From positions 62,001-126,000 of the forward strand of contig JBBMRB010000010.1 of assembly GCA_038900335.1 (NCBI GenBank): a DNA stretch of 64,000 nt, read 5' to 3'. The notes beneath the pieces were generated by a model. It had not been told where the DNA came from. It did no database searches and was given only the letters and a program-made list of their open reading frames with translations. This stretch comes from Rs1 sp038900335. GTDB taxonomy: Bacteria > Pseudomonadota > Gammaproteobacteria > Pseudomonadales > Balneatricaceae. A program made the translations under genes and the position numbers. This document shows, piece by piece, positions 9,224 through 17,081 of the stretch. Every line of letters starts with the position of its first letter. Position 1 is the stretch's first letter.

Positions 9224-10786
9224 ATGAAATCTCAATTGAATAGACGGCAGTTACTTAAGCTTTCTGCAGCTGGCGCAGCTGTTGCGCTAACCTACGGTAT
9301 GCCTGGCATGTCAATGGCTGCAGCTAAAGCTGGCGGCACACTGAAATTAAGTGTCAATATCACACCTGGAGTTCTAAACCCGATGCTAGCGCGTGCCGCA
9401 GCGGAATATATGATGTCTGAAATGCTGTACTCTGGGCTAACTGCGCTGGGCACAGATATGACAGCGCAACCTGATTTGGCGACAAAGTGGCTATCCAATG
9501 ACAATGCAACTCAGTGGACTTTTACGTTGCGCGAAGGTGTTAAGTTCTCAAATGGTCAAGAGCTGACCTCGGCGGATGTCGTTGCCTCGCTTAACAAATT
9601 ACTTGATCCACAAACCGGTGCCCCAGGTAGACGTAACCTTGGCCCGATTAAAACAGTTGAGGCAGATGGCGATTACACCGTAGTAGTCACCACTGAAACG
9701 CCTTTCGCCGATTTACCTGTCGCTTTGACTTACCCAACGGCCAAAGTTGTACCGGCTGATATTATTGCTAATGATTTTGATAGTCTAGCGCAAGTGCCTG
9801 TCGGTTCTGGTCCCTTTAAGTTGCAAGATTTTAGGGTAGATGAAATCGCTGTGCTCGTTAAAAATGCTGACTATTTTGTCCAGGGCCTGCCTTACTTAAA
9901 TCGTGTAGAGGTTAAAACCTTCCCTGATTCAGCTGGTTCAAGCGCGGCGCTGTTAGCAGGTGAAATTGACATGGTGCACGATGTGCAATCAACTGATTTT
10001 GCACGTATTGATGCAGCTGCAGGGGTGTCTGGTTTACGCACACCCTCTGGTCGTTTCCTTGATGTGGTGATGGATACCACCGTTGCGCCTTTTGATAACG
10101 TGTTAGTGCGCCAAGCACTATCTTACTGTGTTGATCGCGAGGCGATGATCGAATTAGTTGCCGATGGCTACGGCACCGCCGGTAATGACTCTCCTATTAA
10201 TGCCGCTTATCGTTATCATGCCGATGCACCGCATAAATCATATGATCCGAAGAAAGCGAAAGAGTTATTAGCACAGGCTGGTTACCCAGATGGTCTTGAA
10301 CTTGAATTGATCGCCTCGGTAAAACCTGGTTATCGCTCGACCATGGCTGTGGTACTGCGTGAAATGGCCAAAGCGGGTGGTTTTGATATTAGTGTTAAGA
10401 CCATGGATCACTCTTCTTATCTTGATCAAGTGTGGAAGAAGGGCAAATTCTATGTTGGTTTTTACAACATGATGCCAACAGAGGGTATGTCATTTAACCT
10501 ACTGTTTACCTCTGGCGCTTCTTGGAACGAAACTAAGTGGAACAATGCTGAGTTTGATGAGTATGTGCGTATTGCAGATGAAACAACTGACCCTGCAAAA
10601 CGTACTGAGCTTTATGCCAATGCGCAGTCATTGATGCGAGAGCAAGTACCGGCTTTGATCCCATGCTTTTTTGATATTCTTGGCGCAAAAGCGGATTACG
10701 TCAATGGTTACGTGCAGCACCCACGCGGCGCAAGTTTTGCTTTTCACAAAATTTGGATGGGCTCTGACGCTCCCAAAACAAGCTAA
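9224..10786 (+). CDS. ABC importer substrate-binding protein, peptide/nickel family 5
   Basis: A 520-residue SBP_bac_5 protein. The N terminus has a Tat-like signal (NRRQLLKLSAAGAAVAL, then an AxA cleavage region near residue 33) without a lipobox cysteine, so it should be a free periplasmic protein exported folded. The body has family features such as DLATKWLSNDNATQWTFTLR near 85, VGSGPFKL near 195 and VRQALSYCVDREAMI near 300. An AAGGAG ribosome site precedes the ATG. It is 38 bases after the first M20 gene and 17 before the permease gene. Family members bind di- and oligopeptides, opines, glutathione or nickel; the ligand cannot be read here. Confidence 0.9.
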   Translation: MKSQLNRRQLLKLSAAGAAVALTYGMPGMSMAAAKAGGTLKLSVNITPGVLNPMLARAAAEYMMSEMLYSGLTALGTDMTAQPDLATKWLSNDNATQWTFTLREGVKFSNGQELTSADVVASLNKLLDPQTGAPGRRNLGPIKTVEADGDYTVVVTTETPFADLPVALTYPTAKVVPADIIANDFDSLAQVPVGSGPFKLQDFRVDEIAVLVKNADYFVQGLPYLNRVEVKTFPDSAGSSAALLAGEIDMVHDVQSTDFARIDAAAGVSGLRTPSGRFLDVVMDTTVAPFDNVLVRQALSYCVDREAMIELVADGYGTAGNDSPINAAYRYHADAPHKSYDPKKAKELLAQAGYPDGLELELIASVKPGYRSTMAVVLREMAKAGGFDISVKTMDHSSYLDQVWKKGKFYVGFYNMMPTEGMSFNLLFTSGASWNETKWNNAEFDEYVRIADETTDPAKRTELYANAQSLMREQVPALIPCFFDILGAKADYVNGYVQHPRGASFAFHKIWMGSDAPKTS

Positions 10787-10803
10787 GAACAGGGCGCTTT
10801 TGG

Positions 10804-11751
10804 ATGACTATTTCTTATGTAATGAAACGACTGATCTATCTGGTCTTTACCGCTTTGTTGGTGTCGTTGATTGTTTTCAGTGTCACGCAGCTGTTACCCG
10901 CTAACGCTGCGACTATGATACTTGGAGAATATGCCACGGATGAGGCACTGGCTGTACTAAACAGCAAACTAGGGTTGGATGACCCCGCGATAGTGCAATA
11001 CTTTCGCTGGCTATCAAATGTGCTGCAGGGCGATTTTGGTACTTCACTGCGTACCAGCCAACCTGTAGGGCCGACGATTATGGATGCCTTAGGCCGCTCC
11101 GCGATATTGGCTGTTACATCGCTGGTACTGGTGTGCATTGTTGCCATTCCACTGGGTGTGTTAGCAGCATCTAGACGTGGTAAGCCGACGGATCTTGGCG
11201 TTTCGCTAGTGTCTTATATTGGCGTCAGTATGCCTGAGTTTGTACTGGCTACTTTGTTGCTGGTGTGGCTGGCAAGCCCTTCAGTTGGCCTGTTCCCGGC
11301 CTCTGGCTATGTACCGTTTTCAGAAGATTTCTGGGGAGGCTTGCACCATATTGCGCTGCCAGTATTGACCCTGACAATAGTACTAACTGCGCATATTAGC
11401 CGTATGATCCGCTCGGAAATGGCAGATACATTAGAGATGGATTTCATCCGCGCAGGTCGTCTGCGTGGCCTGTCAAAAAGGCGAGTGCTATTTCATCACG
11501 CACTGCGCAATTCAATGTTGCCAGCGATCACCGTGATTGCACTAGATGTTGGCTACTTGATAGGCGGAGTCATCGTTGTTGAAGAAGTGTTTGCTTTTCC
11601 AGGTGTTGGCCGTCAATTGATACTGGCTATCCAAAACCGTGATTTGCCGATGATACAGGCCGGTGCACTGATAATGGCAGGCTCCTATGCCGTTGCTAAC
11701 CTGTTGGCTGACTTGGCGTATGGCGCCCTTGATAAAAGGATTAAATACTGA
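10804..11751 (+). CDS. ABC importer permease, DppB/OppB type
   Basis: A 315-residue inner-membrane permease with about six membrane segments. It begins with the usual SYVMKRLIYLVFTALLVSLIVF first helix and ILGEYATDEALAVLNSKLGLDDP loop and carries the EAA-like cytoplasmic loop RAGRLRGLSKRRVLFHHALRNSMLPAIT near 220 that docks on the ATPase. It pairs with the next gene, whose ATG overlaps this stop by one base, so translation is coupled. Role: one half of the membrane channel for the periplasmic binding protein just upstream. Confidence 0.93.
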   Translation: MTISYVMKRLIYLVFTALLVSLIVFSVTQLLPANAATMILGEYATDEALAVLNSKLGLDDPAIVQYFRWLSNVLQGDFGTSLRTSQPVGPTIMDALGRSAILAVTSLVLVCIVAIPLGVLAASRRGKPTDLGVSLVSYIGVSMPEFVLATLLLVWLASPSVGLFPASGYVPFSEDFWGGLHHIALPVLTLTIVLTAHISRMIRSEMADTLEMDFIRAGRLRGLSKRRVLFHHALRNSMLPAITVIALDVGYLIGGVIVVEEVFAFPGVGRQLILAIQNRDLPMIQAGALIMAGSYAVANLLADLAYGALDKRIKY

Positions 11752-12590
11752 TGCTCTCTACAATGAAAACGCTGCGTGCTTTAATGCGCAGCCCACAAGG
11801 TGCTGTAGGTATCGTACTGGTTACCCTGCTATTGTTGATCTCTATTTTTGGTCCACTATTAGCCCCACAAGACCCTGAAAGCTTTAACTTTGGTGCTAGG
11901 TTTTCACCACCTAGCGCTGAGTTTCTATTTGGTACTGATTGGTTTGGCCGCGATCTATTTAGTCGGATTTTGGTTGGAGCACGCTCCACCGTGTTGCTAG
12001 CAATATTGGCGACAGTGATAGGCACTGCATCGGGTGCACTAATCGGTATTTTTTCAGGTTTTGTTGGCGGCTGGGTAGATGAGCTAATCATGCGCACCAT
12101 TGATGCGATTATGGCAATTCCTGGTCTGCTGTTGGCGTTAATGATTTTGACCGTTCTAGGCTCATCAAGCCTCAATGCGGTCATTGCTATCGGTATTGCA
12201 TTCGCACCTGGTATGGCGAGGATTTCACGCTCAACGACATTAGCGGTGCGTGAGCTGGATTATGTTTCAGCTGCGCGTGCACGTGGTGAGAGCAAACTGT
12301 GGATTATCTTTGCCGAGATTTTACCTAATATGGTGGCGCCGGTTATCGTTGAGGCAACGATTCGTGTGGCCTTTGCCATCATGACGCTAGCGACTTTGTC
12401 GTTTTTGGGATTAGGTGCTCAACCGCCTTCACCTGAATGGGGCTTGATGATTGCAGAGGCACGTGAGCATATGTTTCGCAGCCCGTGGCCTATCCTTGCT
12501 CCCGGAATATCTATCGCCCTTGTTGCCATTGCTTTTAATCTCCTTGGCGATGGCTTGCGTGATGTTTTAAATCCCCATTCACAGGAATAA
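11751..12590 (+). CDS. ABC importer permease, DppC/OppC type
   Basis: A 279-residue permease with a short cytoplasmic N terminus, first helix near residues 20-40, the typical FGTDWFGRDLFSRILVGARSTVLLA segment near 65 and the ATPase-docking loop ARARGESKLWIIFAEILPNMVAPV near 180. It ends with GLRDVLNPHSQE, as members of this family do. The start overlaps the previous stop (TGATG) and the ATPase gene begins 4 bases after its own stop. It forms the heterodimeric channel with the preceding protein. Confidence 0.93.
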   Translation: MLSTMKTLRALMRSPQGAVGIVLVTLLLLISIFGPLLAPQDPESFNFGARFSPPSAEFLFGTDWFGRDLFSRILVGARSTVLLAILATVIGTASGALIGIFSGFVGGWVDELIMRTIDAIMAIPGLLLALMILTVLGSSSLNAVIAIGIAFAPGMARISRSTTLAVRELDYVSAARARGESKLWIIFAEILPNMVAPVIVEATIRVAFAIMTLATLSFLGLGAQPPSPEWGLMIAEAREHMFRSPWPILAPGISIALVAIAFNLLGDGLRDVLNPHSQE

Positions 12591-12594
12591 TACG

Positions 12595-14622
12595 ATGACG
12601 CAGACAACGGTATTAGATATTAAAGATTATAGCCTGAGTTACCAGACACAGGCAGGGCCAATACGCATTCTTGAAAACATCAATTTGCAGATTGCGAAAG
12701 GTGAGGTATTGGGGTTAGTGGGCGAGAGTGGCTCTGCTAAATCCTCTCTAGCCTATGCTGTGATGCGTGACTCACCTGGGCAGATTGCCAGCGAGAGTGG
12801 CTCAATTATGTTGCAAGGTGAGGATTTAACGCAGCTTGCTGATCAGGATTTGACCCGTCGTCGCGGCAAACAGATCTCAATGGTTTTTCAAAATGCAGCG
12901 ACTGCATTAGACCCAACGCAATCTCTGGGCGCTCATTTAGCTGAGACACTACGCGCTCATCAAACTGATAGCACCTTAGATATCCAAAAGCGAGTGTATG
13001 AGCTGTTTGAACTGGTGGGTTTACCTGACCCTGAATTGATGGCAAAAAAATACCCGCATGAAGTCTCTGGTGGTGAAAAGCAGCGCGTGGTATTGGCGAT
13101 GGCGGTATCTTGCGATCCGGATCTCATTTTATTTGATGAGCCAACATCCGCTTTAGATGCGACCACTGCGGTCGGTATGCTTGATTTATTTGCCCAAATG
13201 CAGAAAAAAATTGGCGTTGCAGGGTTATTTATCAGCCATGATTTAGGGGTTGTTGCAGAGGTTGCTGACCGTGTGGCTGTGATTTATGGCGGCAGGGTCG
13301 TAGAGGTTGCTAAGGTCGATGATTTATTCGCCAACCCAAAACATCCTTATACGCAATCATTATTAGCCAGTTTACCGCGCCCTTCAGATACGCGCAGTAA
13401 ACGTGGACTTAAAATTGATGAGGGCACACCGCCGCCGCGTCGCGGTGACGTTCCCTCTTGTAATTTTTCACACCGCTGCCCTAAGCACGATGCTAGCGTT
13501 TGCGAGCAATCGCGGGTGTTGTTACAGCCACATGAAGATCGTTTACTAGCGTGCGCAAGGGCGGACGTTGTGGTCGGTGAAACCAGTGCGAGTCCATCCC
13601 TGATAGTACCGGCCACTGCAGATGTTGTCTTAGAGGTGAAGAATTTAACGGTTAAATTGGGCCGTACCTCAATGCTTGATCAAATGTTAAATAAGACACC
13701 TGTTCAAGTTCATGCCGTCAATAATGTTGATTTGCAAATTCATCGCGGTGAAACGGTTAGTTTAGTGGGTGAAAGTGGCTGTGGTAAATCGAGCCTCGCT
13801 CGTGCATTGGTTGGTCTTGGGCCATTTGAGGGTGAGCTGCTGTTAAATGGGCGCAGTGTAGAGACGCTAGATGCTGCTTATAGAGCAGACGTGCAGATTA
13901 TTTTTCAAAACCCAGATAGCTCGTTAAACCCGCGTCATACTCTGGAAACGATATTATCGCGTGCGATTAAGCTTTATCGACCTGAAATTAGTGCAGCTGA
14001 GCGCGGTGCTGAAATTCGTAAGCTGCTTGAAAAAGTGCGTTTGCCAGCACATTACAGTAGCCGTTATCCGCATCAGTTATCGGGTGGTGAAAAACAGCGT
14101 GTTGCCATTGCCCGTGCGATTGCAGCTCAGCCGAAGGTGATTATTTGCGACGAAATCACCTCAGGCCTTGACGCTGCAGTGCAAGCATCGATCGTGGCAT
14201 TGCTGCGACAAGTGCAACAAGATACCGATGTGGCACTGTTATTTATTACCCATGATTTGGCTATCTTGCGTCATATAGCTCACAGAACTGCGGTGATGTA
14301 TCTGGGCGAAATCGTTGAGACTCGCTCAGTTGACGGGCTCGATCAGCGACCTTATCACCCTTATACAGAAGCGCTGTTATCTTCAGCAAGTAGCCCTGAT
14401 CCACAGACACAGACACGTCGAGTACGACTGACAGGCAGCTTGCCGGTGCGTACTGCGCGCTTATCAGGCTGTGGTTTTGAAAGTCGCTGCCCAAGGCGTA
14501 TTGGCAATATATGCAATGAGCAACCTGCGCCATTGAGACAAGTGGCACAATCTCATGCGCTCAAATGCCATCACGAGACAGCTGAGCTTGCAAAAGTAGA
14601 GCCTGTCTGGAAATTCACATAA
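12595..14622 (+). CDS. Fused double ATPase of peptide-type ABC importer (DppD-DppF fusion)
   Basis: A 675-residue protein with two complete ABC ATPase halves plus the oligopeptide-type C-terminal extensions (C-x-F-x-x-R-C-P motifs CNFSHRCPKHDASVC near 295 and CGFESRCPRRIGNICNEQ near 630). Half one: Walker A GESGSAKSS at 43-51, signature SGGEKQR, Walker B LILFDEP. Half two: Walker A GESGCGKSS near 395, signature LSGGEKQR, Walker B VIICDEIT. The first Walker A has Ala48 where almost all members have Gly before the Lys, and the second Walker B ends in DEI rather than DEP. Single-chain fusions of this kind are known; here it energises the two permeases upstream. Confidence 0.93.
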   Translation: MTQTTVLDIKDYSLSYQTQAGPIRILENINLQIAKGEVLGLVGESGSAKSSLAYAVMRDSPGQIASESGSIMLQGEDLTQLADQDLTRRRGKQISMVFQNAATALDPTQSLGAHLAETLRAHQTDSTLDIQKRVYELFELVGLPDPELMAKKYPHEVSGGEKQRVVLAMAVSCDPDLILFDEPTSALDATTAVGMLDLFAQMQKKIGVAGLFISHDLGVVAEVADRVAVIYGGRVVEVAKVDDLFANPKHPYTQSLLASLPRPSDTRSKRGLKIDEGTPPPRRGDVPSCNFSHRCPKHDASVCEQSRVLLQPHEDRLLACARADVVVGETSASPSLIVPATADVVLEVKNLTVKLGRTSMLDQMLNKTPVQVHAVNNVDLQIHRGETVSLVGESGCGKSSLARALVGLGPFEGELLLNGRSVETLDAAYRADVQIIFQNPDSSLNPRHTLETILSRAIKLYRPEISAAERGAEIRKLLEKVRLPAHYSSRYPHQLSGGEKQRVAIARAIAAQPKVIICDEITSGLDAAVQASIVALLRQVQQDTDVALLFITHDLAILRHIAHRTAVMYLGEIVETRSVDGLDQRPYHPYTEALLSSASSPDPQTQTRRVRLTGSLPVRTARLSGCGFESRCPRRIGNICNEQPAPLRQVAQSHALKCHHETAELAKVEPVWKFT

Positions 14623-14649
14623 TCTCAAAATTGATATGGAGACACCGTT

Positions 14650-15870
14650 GTGAACACAACTGATATTATCGACCTTATCGACGTCGATTCATGCTTTGAT
14701 CTGCTTGCTTCTATGGTGCAACACAAGAGTTATACGCAAACCGAAGGTGAGCGAGAGTTAGCAAAAAAAATGCACGAGCGCATGACTAAGCTTGGCATGA
14801 GTAGCGAATTACAGCCTGTTGTTGATGAGCGAGTGAATGCTATTGGTAGGCTTAAAGGTACAGGTGGCGGAGCAAGTTTATTGTTCAATGGCCATCTAGA
14901 TACTAACCCGGCAACAGAGGGTTGGACGGTTGACCCGTGGGGCGGGGTGATAGACGACGATTTTATTTACGGCATTGGTGTATCGAACATGAAAGCCGGC
15001 GATGCCGCCTATTTTTGTGCTGTTCAAACCATTCTTAAAGCAGGTATTAAGCTTAAAGGTGATGTTATATTGAGCTTTGTCGTCGGTGAATTGCAAGGTG
15101 GTATCGGAACGGTTCGTGCGATAGAGCAAGGGCTGTGGGCTGATTACTTCATTAATAGCGAACCTACTGATCTACAGGCGTTATCGATGCACGCAGGTTC
15201 AACGATGTTTGATATTGAACTGGTCGGTGAAACGCGTCATTTATCTAAGCGCGGTGAAGCGTGTGACGCCTTAGCTGCTGCGACTGTACTTGCGCAACGT
15301 ATTAATAATCTTGTTTTTAGCGGTGCTGATACACCAGATCAAATTGCAGTTAATCGCGGCCATGTCGGTTCAATGCGAGCAGGTTTAGGTAAAGAATACC
15401 ATGAGTGGCGCCCACCACAGGTTGCCGATCAAGCTAAGCTAAAAGGTTCGTGTCGTTATGGACCAGGGCAATCGGTTGAAAGTGTCACCGCGGATTTGAA
15501 CTTGTTGCTAAACGCTCTGAAATTAGAGTTTCCTAAACTGAAAACATCTTTACGGATGGGTGGGCCAACTCCAAATGCGTTGCAAATGCCGCCGTTTGAA
15601 GTGAGCCGCGATGCACGTATTGTCAATGTGTTGAATCGCTCTTTTGAAACGGTGATGGGTTATCCGCAACCAACAGGTCCTGTTCACCCGCCAGCATTTT
15701 TCGGCACAGATGCAGCGCATTTAGCTGCCGCTGGCATGGAAGGTATTGTCTGTGGACCAGGTGGCGAATTTAATACTATGCCTGATGAGCGTGTGCGCAA
15801 AGAGCAGTTCATCAACTGCGTACGCATTTATATCCTGTGTATTCTTGAAATCTGCGAAATCAGTGACTGA
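14650..15870 (+). CDS. M20-family homologue with degenerate metal site (second of two)
   Basis: A 406-residue M20 fold protein starting at GTG with GGAGA ahead of it. The fold is clear (LLFNGHLDTNPATEGWTVDPWGG, near the C terminus FFGTDAAHLAAAGMEGIVCGPG), but catalytic residues are altered. H82-x-D84 and E171 (SEPT) are kept; the bridging Asp is Asn113 (VSNMKAG), the second Glu of the usual EE pair is Leu148 (GELQGG), and the final metal His is Thr376 (NTMPDE). It should not bind a normal two-metal centre. It closes the importer operon 27 bases after the ATPase gene. It may be a binding or regulatory partner of the first M20 protein, or an enzyme with altered chemistry. Confidence 0.82.
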   Translation: MNTTDIIDLIDVDSCFDLLASMVQHKSYTQTEGERELAKKMHERMTKLGMSSELQPVVDERVNAIGRLKGTGGGASLLFNGHLDTNPATEGWTVDPWGGVIDDDFIYGIGVSNMKAGDAAYFCAVQTILKAGIKLKGDVILSFVVGELQGGIGTVRAIEQGLWADYFINSEPTDLQALSMHAGSTMFDIELVGETRHLSKRGEACDALAAATVLAQRINNLVFSGADTPDQIAVNRGHVGSMRAGLGKEYHEWRPPQVADQAKLKGSCRYGPGQSVESVTADLNLLLNALKLEFPKLKTSLRMGGPTPNALQMPPFEVSRDARIVNVLNRSFETVMGYPQPTGPVHPPAFFGTDAAHLAAAGMEGIVCGPGGEFNTMPDERVRKEQFINCVRIYILCILEICEISD

Positions 15871-15958
15871 TATTAGCCGTTCATTCATGCTACAAAATTT
15901 GTTAAATAACTGATTTATTGTGTTTTTTTAAGAGTCCTTAAACCCTTAAATGCTTAAG

Positions 15959-16000
15959 ACAATAAACACCCGCTGTTAGATATTAGCGTGTGTTTATTGT
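15959..16000 (+). terminator. Hairpin after the importer operon
   Basis: Arms 15959-15974 and 15985-16000 pair 15 of 16 bases with a 10-base loop, about 90 bases after the second M20 stop. There is no strong T-run, but the stem is long and sits where the operon should end, before the DMT exporter. Confidence 0.6.
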
Positions 16001-16126
16001 TATCAGTATGAGTACTTTCAAAGTCCTATTTGATTGCTTGTACAGTGGCTATCTGTGTGCTTAAATGCTCGATTGTATGAATAAAACTAAATTCTTCATA
16101 CATCGATTTTTTAAGTAGGGGTATTT

Positions 16127-17023
16127 GTGCAGGCAGATTCAGCGGTTAAAGAGATAGCAGTAAACTATAATATTAAAGCGATTATCTGGGTGTTAGCGGG
16201 CACTGGTATATTCTCGCTGATATTTACTTCTGGGCGCTTGTTAGATGGTGCTGATTGGGTATGGCAAATCATATTCTTTCGCTATCTCTCTGGCTTTGTA
16301 TTGATGTTGATTATTGCCAAACAGCAAAAAGTAGCTCTAACAGTGAGCGCTAAATGGCCGACACATTTAGCGCGGGCGCTATTTGGTGGTGCTGGTGGTT
16401 GCGCCGCTATTTATGCCGCAGCGAATATGCCTGTTGCTAGTGCCGCAGCGATTGGCCTGCTTGATAGCGTGTTTGCGGTAGTGCTCGGTATTTTTGTGTT
16501 TGGTGAATTGGTTGGCTCAAAGCGTTGGCTTGCTATTTTGGGCTGCCTAGTTGGGGCCGCTGTGGTGTTGTTTGATAAAGGCGCGTTTCAGGGCTCGGCC
16601 TTTTTGAGTGCTCCTGCGATTGTGGCGTTATTAGGCGCGCTGTTTTTAGCAATAGAGAGCGTGTTTATTCGCGCCTTAGCGACATCAGAAAACGTTGTTT
16701 CAATACTGCTACACGTCAATTTCTTTGGTATGTTGATTTTTGCTGTGCCTGCGATCTACGTCTGGGATATGACTGATATTTATATTAAGTTATTGCTCTG
16801 CCTATTAGGGCCGCTAGCGCTGATAGGCCAGTATTGTAATATTCGAGGCTATCGCTTAGCTGGCTTGTCTATTGTTGCCCCTGTCGGCTATAGCTGGATT
16901 ATTTTTGCGATGATGATTGATTATGTGCTGTTCGCTACAACCGCGAGTTATGTCGCACTTATTGGCGCTGCACTTATTTTGGCAAGTGGCTATCTATTGG
17001 CAAGAACCCCAGAGCGCGTTTGA
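16127..17023 (+). CDS. EamA/DMT-family transporter
   Basis: A 298-residue membrane protein with about ten helices in two EamA repeats: the first ends near residue 145 (GIFVFGELVGSKRWLAILGCLVGAAVVLF), the second near 290. It starts at GTG, preceded by AAGTAGGGG. Family members usually export amino acids, small metabolites or drugs, which would suit relief of overload by hydrolysis products from the upstream importer operon. A hairpin separates them, so cotranscription is uncertain. Substrate unknown. Confidence 0.85.
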   Translation: MQADSAVKEIAVNYNIKAIIWVLAGTGIFSLIFTSGRLLDGADWVWQIIFFRYLSGFVLMLIIAKQQKVALTVSAKWPTHLARALFGGAGGCAAIYAAANMPVASAAAIGLLDSVFAVVLGIFVFGELVGSKRWLAILGCLVGAAVVLFDKGAFQGSAFLSAPAIVALLGALFLAIESVFIRALATSENVVSILLHVNFFGMLIFAVPAIYVWDMTDIYIKLLLCLLGPLALIGQYCNIRGYRLAGLSIVAPVGYSWIIFAMMIDYVLFATTASYVALIGAALILASGYLLARTPERV

Positions 17024-17081
17024 TATCAGTCAGTTTTTTATGACAAGGTTCAAACGGCTCACAGTGATTGTAGTTAATGTG

